Positions 45,618 through 54,800 of a DNA stretch of 64,000 nucleotides are shown here, piece after piece. The stretch is from assembly GCF_018141105.1 (NCBI RefSeq), contig NZ_CP054839.1, positions 8,001,411 to 8,065,410 on the forward strand, given 5' to 3'. Source of the DNA: Saccharopolyspora erythraea. Its GTDB lineage: Bacteria > Actinomycetota > Actinomycetes > Mycobacteriales > Pseudonocardiaceae. The translations under genes were made by a program, and so were the position numbers. The notes under the pieces are model-generated. The model searched no databases. It was not told the DNA's origin and saw only the letters and a program-made list of their open reading frames with translations. The first letter of the stretch is position 1, and every line of letters starts with the position of its first letter.

Positions 45618-46625
45618 ATGACCACCCGGTACGGGCTCGTCCTGTTCACCGACTCGTTCGGCAGCGATGCCGGCAGTCGCGAGGTCTTCGAGTGGGCGCT
45701 GGACTACGCGCGCGAGGCCGAGCGGCACGGCTGGCACGAGCTCTGGACGACCGAGCACCACTTCAACACCCGGGCCCAGAACTCCTCGGCGCTGACCATG
45801 GCGGCTTTCCTCCTCGGCCGCACGAACCTGCACGTCGGCACCGCGGTGGCCGTGCTGCCCAACCACCACCCGCTCGCACTCGCCGAACAGGCCGCGGTGC
45901 TGCAGCACCTGTCCGGCGACCGCTTCACGCTCGGCGTCGGACGCGGGCAACCGCTGGTGGACCTGGAAATCCTCGGCACCGGGCCGGCCGGCTTCCGCGA
46001 CATCGGCGAATCCGTGGCGCTGCTCGACGACGCGTTGCGGCACGGGCGGGCGAAGGGAGGCGGGCAGCGGTACCGGTTCGACGAGGTGGCGGTGATGCCG
46101 GCACCCGCGCGGTCCGGCCCGCCCTTCGCGCTGGCCTCGTCGTCAGCGGAGTCCGCGCGCATGGCGGGCGAGCGCGGGTTGCCCGTACTGCTCAGCCCGT
46201 TCGTCGACGTGGGGACGAAGCGCGCGCTGCTCGACGAGCACGCGGCCGCGGCGGCGGATTGCGGTCACCAGCTCGACCCGCGGGACAACATCGACTCGGC
46301 GTACTTCGCCGTCGCCGACGACACCCCGGCCGCGCGCGAGCTGCTGACCACCGGGATCGCGCAGCTGAACCACCAGCTCGCACGGCTGGTCACACCCCTG
46401 GTGCCGCGCCCGGCCCCGACCGCCGAGCAGGCCCGCGCCGAGGCGGCCAAGCTCGCGGACTGCCACGTCGCCGGCGACGTCGCCGACTGCGCAGCACAGC
46501 TGGCCGACCGGACGGCAACCCTGGGCGTCGGCCGCGTCCTGCTCATGCCCGAAGGCGCGGGCTCCCGCGCGGCGACCCTGAACACCATCCGCCGAGCGCG
46601 GGAGGTCTTCACCCGGGCCGCCTAG
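45618..46625 (+). CDS. Luciferase-like FMN-dependent oxidoreductase
   Basis: A 335-residue TIM-barrel protein of the bacterial luciferase-like family. N-terminal YGLVLFTDSFGSD, WHELWTTEHHFNTRAQNSS near 40, FLLGRTNLHVGTAVAVLPNH, LAEQAAVLQHLSGDRFTLGVGRG (shown in part) and a C-terminal LADCHVAGDVADCAAQL fit the family. FMNH2- or F420-dependent oxidation of an unknown substrate. ATG at 45618 with GGAGG ahead is preferred to the ATG at 45606. It is controlled by the divergent TetR. Its TAG stop overlaps that of the convergent gene in one CTAG. Confidence 0.88.
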   Translation: MTTRYGLVLFTDSFGSDAGSREVFEWALDYAREAERHGWHELWTTEHHFNTRAQNSSALTMAAFLLGRTNLHVGTAVAVLPNHHPLALAEQAAVLQHLSGDRFTLGVGRGQPLVDLEILGTGPAGFRDIGESVALLDDALRHGRAKGGGQRYRFDEVAVMPAPARSGPPFALASSSAESARMAGERGLPVLLSPFVDVGTKRALLDEHAAAAADCGHQLDPRDNIDSAYFAVADDTPAARELLTTGIAQLNHQLARLVTPLVPRPAPTAEQARAEAAKLADCHVAGDVADCAAQLADRTATLGVGRVLLMPEGAGSRAATLNTIRRAREVFTRAA

Positions 46626-47047
46626 GCCGTGGCGTCGTCCCCGCCGTCCTTGCCGCCGAAGAGCATCCCGGCTACCAGCACGACGGCCCAGATGCCCATC
46701 GGGAAGATCGGCCAGAAGAAGTACGGCTGCCCCGACGGCAGCCAGGTCACCAGCCAGATGCCGGTGAGCATGAAGGAGATGCCCGCCCAGTCACGCCACT
46801 CCTTGACGAGCTTCTTGCGCTCGCGCTCCTTCCTTGCGACCTCGGCCGGCTGCTTCGACGGGGCCGGCGCGGGGAGGTCGGCGGTCAGCGGCACGAGATC
46901 GGCCAAGGTGCGCGCGGAGTAAGCGGCGCGAACCCGCTCGTCGTACTCGGCGAGGTCCAGGCGCCCCTCGCCCATGGCGGCGCGGAGCCGCTCGGCGACC
47001 GCTTCGCGGTCGGCGTCGGACGCGCGCACCGAGTCCGGCTCAGACAT
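46622..47047 (-). CDS. DUF1707 domain membrane protein
   Basis: A 141-residue protein: an N-terminal DUF1707 module (residues 5-60: RASDADREAVAERLRAAMGE, GRLDLAEYDERVRAAYSART), a charged linker, and two hydrophobic segments (ISFMLTGIWLVTWL and FWPIFPMGIWAVVLVAGMLF), then an acidic end. Common in actinobacteria, function unknown. ATG at 47047, with GGGGGT ahead; the long upstream frame is an overlap with other reading frames. Shares the CTAG stop with the oxidoreductase on the other strand. Confidence 0.85.
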   Translation of the reverse strand: MSEPDSVRASDADREAVAERLRAAMGEGRLDLAEYDERVRAAYSARTLADLVPLTADLPAPAPSKQPAEVARKERERKKLVKEWRDWAGISFMLTGIWLVTWLPSGQPYFFWPIFPMGIWAVVLVAGMLFGGKDGGDDATA

Positions 47048-47160
47048 CAGAGACCCCCACCAGGCATGGCCGGGCCGAACCCGGAACCACCGAACCAGCG
47101 CTCCGGCGGTCACCGGTGCGCAACCGACGATACCCAGCAGGCGCCTCGTGCCCCACGGTT

Positions 47161-47850
47161 TCAGCTCGCGGGCGGGAGGAGACCGAGGACGCCCACCCAG
47201 TACACGATCCCGGCCCTGGCGAGCAGGAAGCCGACGATGCCGAGGATCCAGAACCAGGTGTCGTCCTTCTTCTCCCGGCGCCGGGCGAGCCAGCCCTCCA
47301 TCCTCGGCCGCACGCGCGGCTCGAACACCGCGAAGCCCGCCATCAGCAGCAGCGGCGGCAGCACGAAGATCGCGTTGTAGCTGACCAGCAGCAGCACTGC
47401 GGCCACGGGGTCGGCGGTGTGCGAGCGCAGCACGCCGATGGCGCCGAGGTAGGGCAGCGCGGTGGTGAACTCGGCGACGGTGATCGTGAGGCCCGCCGTG
47501 AACACCAGCGGCAGCGGCAGGTTCTCCGGCAGCTGCGGCATCCGCACCCCGCCCCGCACGGACTTCGGCGGGAACAGCGCGTAGAGCAGCATCGCCGAGC
47601 CGCCCACGGCGGCCAGGGCGTACCCGGCCCGCTCGACGACGAGGCTGTCGGCCAGCCGCATCACCCCGTCGAGCCCGAAGTAGATCAGGACCCCCAGAAC
47701 GAGATAAGTGGCGAATATCGCACTCACGTATGTGGCCACCCGCTTCCGGTACGGACCGCCGCGCAACAGCAGCAGCACCGTGACCACGAGTGCCGACGGA
47801 TTGAGGGCGTCCAGCAGGGACAACCCATAGAACCCCAGCAGCGACGGCAT
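47161..47850 (-). CDS. GAP-family (Sap, sulfolipid-addressing-like) membrane protein
   Basis: A 229-residue protein with six hydrophobic segments, starting MPSLLGFYGLSLLDALNPSA; the L-D-A-x-N-P motif is the family signature. Members (for example Sap in mycobacteria) are thought to move glycolipids or small molecules, but the substrate here is unknown. ATG at 47850 follows GGAGGAAGC. An operator-like palindrome (AACTGT-N8-ACAGTT) lies 49 bases upstream. The next gene downstream is the DUF1707 protein. Confidence 0.82.
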   Translation of the reverse strand: MPSLLGFYGLSLLDALNPSALVVTVLLLLRGGPYRKRVATYVSAIFATYLVLGVLIYFGLDGVMRLADSLVVERAGYALAAVGGSAMLLYALFPPKSVRGGVRMPQLPENLPLPLVFTAGLTITVAEFTTALPYLGAIGVLRSHTADPVAAVLLLVSYNAIFVLPPLLLMAGFAVFEPRVRPRMEGWLARRREKKDDTWFWILGIVGFLLARAGIVYWVGVLGLLPPAS

Positions 47851-47898
47851 GCTTCCTCCGAACCCCAGTTCCGGTCGCGGAGCCATCGTAACCGAGAA

Positions 47899-47918
47899 AA
47901 CTGTACGACTGCACAGTT
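47899..47918 (-). promoter_or_regulatory. Palindromic operator candidate before the GAP-family gene
   Basis: AACTGT-N8-ACAGTT, 49 bases before the start. The core CTGTACGACTGCAC resembles the motif before the SMR gene at 44243. Confidence 0.5.
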
Positions 47919-48057
47919 AGTTTGGGCTGGATTTTCACCCAGCGAACCTCGCAGAATCACCGCGTTCCCACCACAGAGCACCGCCCCACTGGTTACCGGC
48001 GAGTAATAGGGCGTACGCTCCCCAAACGGACAACCCCCGAAACAGGAGGCCGCGAGC

Positions 48058-50280
48058 ATGGGTGCTGTACAGCTCACGCTTGGCGCGATCTCGGTCGTGC
48101 TAGGCGTCGTCGCCTGGAGCATGTTCGCCATGACCATCGCCCGGTTCGTGCGGATCATCCGCCTCGGGCAACCGGACGGCACCCGCAACGGTCCCGTCAT
48201 GGCCCGGCTGGCCACCATGGTCAAGGAGTTCGCCGCGCACACGCGGATGAACAAGTTCCGCAACGTCGGTGTCTGGCACTGGCTGGTGATGTGGGGCTTT
48301 TTGATCGGCTCCCTGGCGCTCTTCGAGGCCTACGGCGAGGTCTTCGTGCCGACGTGGGGCTGGCCGGTGCTGGACGACCTGGCGGTCTTCCACCTGCTCA
48401 TGGAGATCCTCGGGGTCGGCACCATCGTCGGCATCCTGGTGCTGATCGTCGTCCGCCAGCGCAACCACCCGCGCCGGGCCGGGCGGGTCTCCCGCTTCCA
48501 GGGGTCGAACTTCGCCTGGGCGTACTTCATCGAGGCCGTGGTGCTGATCGAGGGCATCGGCATCCTCGGCGTGCGCGCGGCGAAGGCCGCGCTGGGCGTG
48601 CACGAGATGCCGCTGTGGGCCGAGTTCGTCTCCGGCCCCGTCGGCGCGCTGCTGCCGGCGAGCCCGGCCCTGGTGTCGGTCTTCGCCTTCGTCAAGCTGA
48701 TGAGTGCGACGGTCTGGCTGATCGTGATCTCGCGGACCATGACCATGGGCATCGCCTGGCACCGGTTCTCGGCGTTCTTCAACATCTACTTCAAGCGCGA
48801 GGACGACGGCGACGTCGCGCTGGGCGCGCTGAAGCCGATGATGTCGGGCGGCAAGCCGCTGGACTTCGAGGAGGCCGACCCCGACACCGACGTGTTCGGC
48901 GCGGGCAAGGTCGAGGACTTCTCGTGGAAGGGCTGGCTGGACTTCACCACCTGCACCGAGTGCGGCCGGTGCCAGTCGCAGTGCCCGGCGTGGAACACCG
49001 CCAAGCCGCTGTCGCCGAAGCTGCTGATCACCTCGCTGCGCGACCACGCCTACGCCAAGGCCCCCTACCTGCTGGCCGGCGGCAGCAAGGACATGGCCGG
49101 TGACGAGGTCGGCATCACCGGCGACGGCGCCGAGGAGAAACTGGCCAAGATCGACGCGCTCGCGTTGGCCGAGGCCGAGCGGCCGCTGGTGGGTGGCCCG
49201 GACGAGCTGGGTGTGATCGACCCCGAGGTGCTGTGGGCCTGCACCTCGTGTGGTGCGTGTGTGGAGCAGTGCCCGGTCGACATCGAGCATGTCGATCACA
49301 TCGTGGACATGCGCCGCTACCAGGTGATGATCGAGTCGAACTTCCCCACCGAGCTGGGCGGGATGTTCAAGAACCTGGAGAACAAGGGCAACCCCTGGGG
49401 CCAGAACTCCAAGGACCGCCTGGCCTGGACCGAGGACCTGGACTTCGAGGTGCCGGTGTTCGACGGCGAGCTCGCCGACGATGTGGAGTACCTGTTCTGG
49501 GTCGGCTGCGCGGGCGCGTTCGAGGACCGCGCGAAGAAGACCACCCGCGCCGTGGCAGAGCTGCTGCACATCGCCGGGGTGAACTACACCGTGCTGGGTC
49601 CGGAGGAGACCTGCACCGGCGACCCGGCCCGGCGGGCGGGCAACGAGTTCATCTTCCAGATGCTGGCCCAGCAAAACGTCGAAGTCCTCAACTCCGTGTT
49701 CGAGGGCCGCGAGCCCGGCAAGCGCAAGATCGTCGCGACGTGTGCGCACTGCTTCAACTCGCTGGCCAACGAGTACTCCGAGCTGGGCGGCGACTACGAG
49801 GTCGTGCACCACACCCAGTTGCTGAACAAGCTGGTGCGGGAAAAGCGGCTGGTGCCGGTCGCCCCGGTCGCCGAGGACGTGACCTACCACGACCCGTGCT
49901 ACCTGGGCCGGCACAACAAGGTCTACACCCCGCCCCGGGATCTGGTCGGCGCCTCCGGCGCCACCTACCGCGAGATGCCCCGGCACGCCGACCGGTCGAT
50001 GTGCTGCGGCGCCGGCGGCGCCCGGATGTGGATGGAAGAACGGGTCGGCAAGCGCATCAACCTGGAACGGGTCGACGAAGCACTGGGCACCGCGCCGTCG
50101 AAGATCGCCACCGGCTGCCCGTTCTGCCGGGTCATGCTCACCGACGGCCTGACCGCCCGCCAGAACGAGAAAACCGCCGCCGAAAGCGTCGAAGTCGTCG
50201 ACGTCGCACAGCTGCTGCTCTCCTCGGTCAAACGCGGTATCGAGGACACTCCGAAGGAGTCCGAGAGCGCCGAAGCCTGA
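48058..50280 (+). CDS. Membrane-bound Fe-S oxidoreductase (heterodisulfide-reductase-like)
   Basis: A 740-residue fusion. Residues ~1-250 contain five to six membrane helices (a cytochrome-b-like NarI-type domain with conserved His in MWGFLIGS and WHRFS regions). Two [4Fe-4S] motifs follow: CTECGRCQSQCP from residue 299 and CTSCGACVEQCP from 395. The last 270 residues hold two CCG domains (GCAG-AFED, DPCYLGRHNK, MCCGAGGARM, ATGCPFCRVML). This matches the actinobacterial family of unknown-substrate reductases near mycobacterial Rv0338c. Likely takes electrons between menaquinone and a disulfide or flavin donor. ATG at 48058 with AGGAGG ahead. Confidence 0.88.
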   Translation: MGAVQLTLGAISVVLGVVAWSMFAMTIARFVRIIRLGQPDGTRNGPVMARLATMVKEFAAHTRMNKFRNVGVWHWLVMWGFLIGSLALFEAYGEVFVPTWGWPVLDDLAVFHLLMEILGVGTIVGILVLIVVRQRNHPRRAGRVSRFQGSNFAWAYFIEAVVLIEGIGILGVRAAKAALGVHEMPLWAEFVSGPVGALLPASPALVSVFAFVKLMSATVWLIVISRTMTMGIAWHRFSAFFNIYFKREDDGDVALGALKPMMSGGKPLDFEEADPDTDVFGAGKVEDFSWKGWLDFTTCTECGRCQSQCPAWNTAKPLSPKLLITSLRDHAYAKAPYLLAGGSKDMAGDEVGITGDGAEEKLAKIDALALAEAERPLVGGPDELGVIDPEVLWACTSCGACVEQCPVDIEHVDHIVDMRRYQVMIESNFPTELGGMFKNLENKGNPWGQNSKDRLAWTEDLDFEVPVFDGELADDVEYLFWVGCAGAFEDRAKKTTRAVAELLHIAGVNYTVLGPEETCTGDPARRAGNEFIFQMLAQQNVEVLNSVFEGREPGKRKIVATCAHCFNSLANEYSELGGDYEVVHHTQLLNKLVREKRLVPVAPVAEDVTYHDPCYLGRHNKVYTPPRDLVGASGATYREMPRHADRSMCCGAGGARMWMEERVGKRINLERVDEALGTAPSKIATGCPFCRVMLTDGLTARQNEKTAAESVEVVDVAQLLLSSVKRGIEDTPKESESAEA

Positions 50281-50293
50281 TCGGATGACGAAA

Positions 50294-50331
50294 GAAGGAG
50301 GGGCGGACCCGGCCGGGTCCGCCCCTCCTTC
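50294..50331 (+). terminator. Perfect 19-bp palindromic terminator
   Basis: The 38 bases at 50294-50331 form one perfect palindrome (arms start GAAGGAGGGGCGGACCCGG), 13 bases past the stop of the Fe-S oxidoreductase. A few central bases must form the loop. Confidence 0.85.
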
Positions 50332-50405
50332 GCATTCGCGGTAAGCGAAAAGCTCAACCAACTCGTCGGGACCGAATTCTTCCGCACCCGAAATCGGAGC
50401 GCGGA

Positions 50406-50447
50406 CGCGGAGAAGGGCGTGCCACTCGGGGTCCGACCTTCTCCGCG
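50406..50447 (-). terminator. Terminator of the small secreted protein gene
   Basis: CGCGGAGAAGG (50406-50416) pairs with CCTTCTCCGCG (50437-50447), loop 20 bases; 7 bases past the stop. Confidence 0.65.
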
Positions 50448-50454
50448 CGGGGGA

Positions 50455-50679
50455 TCAGTGGTGGCGCTCGATGAGGAGGCTGTCCTTGATGTGCTGGTGG
50501 AGGTCGAACTTGTTGTTCGCCGAAAGGTCGGACTTGTTGACCAGCCCGTGCTGCTTCACGGTCGCCAGGTCCCCGCCCGAGATGTTGACGTCGGCCAGCG
50601 CCGAAGGAGCGGCGAACGCGCTCAGCCCCACAGCGATTCCGGCCGCCGCCGCCAGCTTGAGGAAGCTCGAAGCCTTCAT
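50455..50679 (-). CDS. Small secreted protein (74 aa)
   Basis: A 74-residue precursor. Residues 1-29 form a typical signal peptide (KASSFLKLAAAAGIAVGLSA, cleavage after PSALA); the mature part is ~45 residues, DVNISGGDLATVKQHGLVNK through SLLIERHH, hydrophilic, with four His at the C-terminal half (DLHQHI, RHH) and no Cys. The GNxxS-type pattern recalls small secreted proteins of streptomycetes but has no chaplin motif. ATG at 50679 with GAGAGG ahead. It is flanked by a strong terminator and a ~480-base gap holding its promoter. Role unknown; metal binding by the His cluster is a guess. Confidence 0.72.
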   Translation of the reverse strand: MKASSFLKLAAAAGIAVGLSAFAAPSALADVNISGGDLATVKQHGLVNKSDLSANNKFDLHQHIKDSLLIERHH

Positions 50680-51163
50680 TGGTGAATACCTCTCTTCGTC
50701 TGACTCTGGGTTTTCCTCCGGCGACTGTTCAGATCGCCTGGTGACAAGTAGTACGGGCAACTGATCAGCCCCGCTGACCCAATCGGGCACGACCACCCGT
50801 CCCGGTGCATTCGAGCCTTCGATAGGCTTCAAAATTCGCCTGCGACTACCCGTTGTAGTTTCACGTTTCCTCGCCGGATGATGTTCGAGCCGCAACGGCG
50901 CAGGTCGAAAAGCGTGTCGCTTTCCGGCGCGACCGTGAGGCGCGTGGACCATTGCGCCCACCGGTGCGGTGATGCGGCGGAGAGCGCGCTCCACTCCGGA
51001 AAGGCTGTGGATCGCGCGCGTTTCCGCAGGTGGCGCTTACCCGAACGGTATCCCCCACCCCGGTGCCGCGCCGCGCCGTTCTCCGCGGCCACCACTGGAC
51101 CGAGCGACACACGTCCGAATGCTTTTCGATCTTGGAACGTCGGCTCCCGGGGTGTCGCGGCTC
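50680..51163. other. Gene-free interval upstream of the small secreted protein
   Basis: Frames here on both strands are low quality and lack ribosome sites. It should contain the promoter of the secreted protein; no operator or repeat is clear to me. Confidence 0.5.
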
Positions 51164-51868
51164 CTACCCGGCGAAGCGATCCAGGAGCTGATCCGCGTCG
51201 TCCCACTCGGCCAGCAACCGCGCCGCACGCGCCACCGCACCGTCGGCCAGCCGCGACAACTCACCGGGTTCGAGCAGCGGAGCATCCGGTTCCGCGCAGG
51301 CGCGGCGCTGCCGCAGTTCGGCGAGCAGTTCCTCGCGGCCCCGGCCGCGCGCCAGCAACAGCACGAACGGATCGGCGTCCAGCAGCCAGGACACCTGGTG
51401 GCCGAGCGCGGCCGCGTGCCGGCACGGGTGCTCGAATCCGGGGCAGTCGCAGTCCGGTTCCAGGTCGCCGATGCCGGGCAGCAGCCGCACACCCGCGTCG
51501 TCGGCCGACTCCACCAGCTCGCGCGGCATCTCGCCGTCGAGCAGCGCCGCGATGTGCCCGGAGCGGGCCACGACGCGGTCGAGCAACCGCGACCACTCCG
51601 CATCGGTCAGCACCTCGACCGACACCGACGTGCGGTGGGTGTCGTGGTCGCCGTCGACGGACGCGGCGATCCGGCCCGGGCTGACGGTGATCGGCCCGAC
51701 GTGCCCTCCGCACGCGTACCTGCGCCCCTGGACGAGCTGACCGGGGTCGAGCGCGACGTCCTCCACGGCCCGCAGCCACGCGTCGCCCCACCACGTCCGC
51801 GCGGAGCGGCTGCGCCTGCGCGCCCCTTTCCCGAACGCGGGAAACCCCCGCACGCGGTCGTTCATCAT
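51164..51868 (-). CDS. SWIM zinc-finger protein
   Basis: A 234-residue protein. The SWIM motif CDCPGFEHPCRH (C-x-C-x(n)-C-x-H) is near residue 139, preceded by a basic N-terminus (KGARRRSRSARTWWGDAWLR). SWIM domains bind DNA or proteins. The ATG overlaps the stop of the SNF2 gene (ATGA), so it is co-translated with it. This pair (SNF2-like helicase plus SWIM protein) recurs in actinobacteria and suggests one DNA-repair or nucleic-acid remodelling complex. Confidence 0.85.
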   Translation of the reverse strand: MMNDRVRGFPAFGKGARRRSRSARTWWGDAWLRAVEDVALDPGQLVQGRRYACGGHVGPITVSPGRIAASVDGDHDTHRTSVSVEVLTDAEWSRLLDRVVARSGHIAALLDGEMPRELVESADDAGVRLLPGIGDLEPDCDCPGFEHPCRHAAALGHQVSWLLDADPFVLLLARGRGREELLAELRQRRACAEPDAPLLEPGELSRLADGAVARAARLLAEWDDADQLLDRFAG

Positions 51869-54800
51869 TCCCCCCTCAGCTCGACGAGCTCGGCCAGTTC
51901 GGCGTCGGACAGCTCGGTCAGCCCCGCCGGACCGCCGTCACCGAGGACGGAGTCGGCGAGCGACCGCTTCGCGCGGAGCACCTCGGCGATGCGGTCCTCG
52001 ACGGTGCCCTCGGCGACCAGCCGGTGGACCTGCACCGGCCGGGTCTGGCCGATGCGGTGCGCGCGGTCGGTCGCCTGGGCCTCCACCGCGGGGTTCCACC
52101 AGCGGTCGTAATGCACGACGTGGTCGGCCCGCGTCAGGTTCAGCCCGGTCCCGGCCGCCTTCAGCGACAGCAGGAAGACCGGGGCCACGCCTTCCTGGAA
52201 GTCGCGCACCATCGCGTCGCGCTGCGGCACCGGGGTCCCGCCGTGCAGGAACCTGGTGCTGATCCCGCGTCCGCGGAGGTGGGCCTCCAGAAGCTCGGCC
52301 ATCGCGACGTACTGCGTGAAGACGAGCACCGAACCACCCTCGGCGAGGATCGTGTCGAGCAGTTCGTCGAGCAGTTCCAGCTTCCCGGAGCGGCCCGTGA
52401 GATTTCCCGCGCCCTCGCCCAGGTAGTGCGCGGGGTGGTTGCAGATCTGCTTGAGCGAGGTCAGCAGCTTCACCACCAGGCCGCGCCTCGCCACGTCGGT
52501 GCTCTCGGCGATCTCGGCCATGGTCTCGCGCACGACGGCCGCGTAGAGCCCGGCCTGTTCGCGCGTGAGCGGCACGGGCCGGTCGGTCTCGGTCTTGGCG
52601 GGCAGCTCCGGTGCGATGCCGGGGTCGGACTTGCTGCGCCGCAACAGGAACGGGCGCAGCAGCGCCGCCAACCCCCGTGCACGTCCGGCGTCGCGCTCGA
52701 TCGGTTTCGCCCACCTGGAGCGGAATCCGGCGAGCGAACCGAGCAGTCCCGGCGCCGCCCAGTCCAGGATCGCCCACAGTTCGGCCAGATCGTTCTCGAC
52801 CGGGGTGCCGGTCAGCGCGACCCTCGCGCGGCCGTGGATGGTGCGCAGCGCTTTCGCTGTGCTGGAGCGGTGGTTCTTGACGTGCTGGGCCTCGTCGGCG
52901 ACGACCAGTCCCCAGTGGACGGTGTTCAGCGCTTCGGCGTCGGTGCGGACCGTCCCGTAGGTCGTGAGCACGAATCCCTCGGCGTCGTCCAGCGAACGAC
53001 GCGCTCCGTGGAAGCGCCGCACCGGCACGCCGGGGGCGAAGCGGCGGATCTCCCGCTCCCAGTTGCCCAGCAGCGACGCCGGGCATACCACCAGCGTCGG
53101 CCCGCTGCGCCGATGCAGGTGCAGGGCGATCAGCGTGACCGTCTTGCCGAGCCCCATGTCGTCGGCGAGGCAGCCGCCGAGTCCGAGGCCGGCGATGCGG
53201 GCCAGCCAGCTCAGCCCCTGGAGCTGGTAGTCGCGCAGCGTCGCGGCCAGTCCGTCCGGCTGCGGGAAAACCTCCGGCTTTCCGGCCAGCCGTTCCCGCA
53301 GGTCGGCGAGCCCACCCTCGGCGGTGACCGGCACGCGCTCGCCGCCCACGGTTTCCCCCGCCAATGCCGCGCCGAGCGCGGCTGCGGTCGTGACCGGCTT
53401 CAGCTCGCGCTTCCACGCCTTGCGGGCGAGCGCGGGATCGACCAGCGTCCACCGGCCGCGCAGCCGCACGATCGGCCGGTGCGCGCGGGCCAGTTCGTCC
53501 ATCTCAGCGGCGGTGAGCGGGTCGCCGCCGAGCGCCACCCGCCACTCGAACCACAACAGGTCAGTGTCCACAGTGGAGGTTGCGCGGACCGGTCGGATGT
53601 GGGCCTGCGCAGTCAAGTCACGCACGAGGTGCTTCGGCCAATGCACGTGGACACCCGCATCCGCAAGCCTGCCGGCATTCCGCAGGAGGTCCTTCAGATC
53701 GTCGTCATCGGGTGCAAGCTCGTCCGGCACCTCGGCATCGAGGAGGTGGCGCAACGGCGCCCACACCTGCGCGGCCCGCCGCAACGCGATCACGGTCTCG
53801 GCGTGGGCGTCCGCGCCGAAGGCGGGCGCACCGCGCCAGACCTCGGCGGCGTCGGCCACCAGCGCCGGATCGGCCAGGCTGTGGACCTGGACCACCGCGC
53901 GGGCCCCACCGTCGTCCTCGACCTCCATGCGCAGCGACACCCGCACGCCGGAGATCGGAAGACCGGAGACCGGACGCGGTTCCATCCCACCGAAGGCGTC
54001 GCCATCCGGCGTGCGCGGCAGCCAGTCGGCCACGGCGTCGAGAAACGCACGTACCTGCTCTTCGCCGGCGGGGATAGCGGCCGCCAGCCGCTGGACCCGC
54101 ACGACGTCGTCGGGTTCGAGCGGCCCGACGGTCCACTGGTCGAAGCCGCCTGACGAGACGCCCGGGACGACCTGCCCGGACGCCACAAGCCGCAGGGCCA
54201 GCACTGCTGCCGCGGCCCACGGACCACCGACCACGCGCAGCGCCTCGACGGCTTCACCGATCGCCAGCGCGCGGCCGTCCGCCGCCGCCATCCGGCCCAG
54301 GCGGGGAGGGTCGGCAGCCTCGAACACCAGCGGACTGGGTACTGCGGGGTCGTACACGGGATGCTGCGCCCTGGGCTGCGTCGCCTCGCGCACCGACTGT
54401 CCGCTCTGCAGCGATTCGCCCGCTGCGCCATCACTCGCCGACGGCCCTGCCAGCTCACTCCCCGCCGACTCGGCCACCGCCGGACCGTCCCCCTGCGTCT
54501 CTGTCCGTGCCGGTTCGGATACCGGGGCCCGGACCGCTGCCACCACCGCACGCGAACCCCAGGCAGTCGCCAGCGCCGCCCCGTCCGCTACCGCCGCTGG
54601 TTCCGACACGTCCGCCGGTTCCGGCATCTCTGCCGCTTCCAACACCGCCGCTCGTTCCAGCGTCTCCGCCGGTTCCGGTCTCTCCGCCGGTTCCGGCACC
54701 TCTGCCGGTTGCGGCACCTCTGCCGGTTGCGACACTCCCGCTGGTTCCGGCACCGCCGCATGTTCCGGCACCGCCGCACGTCCCAGCGCCGCCGCTGGTT

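Noticed and set aside
48100-50361. 753-codon minus-strand frame opposite the Fe-S oxidoreductase
   Set aside because: Shadow of the true gene, whose Fe-S and CCG motifs are intact on the plus strand.
50829-51206. 125-codon minus-strand frame in the gap upstream of the small secreted protein
   Set aside because: Arg/Ser-rich, no ribosome site, poor codon pattern and overlap with the SWIM gene end.
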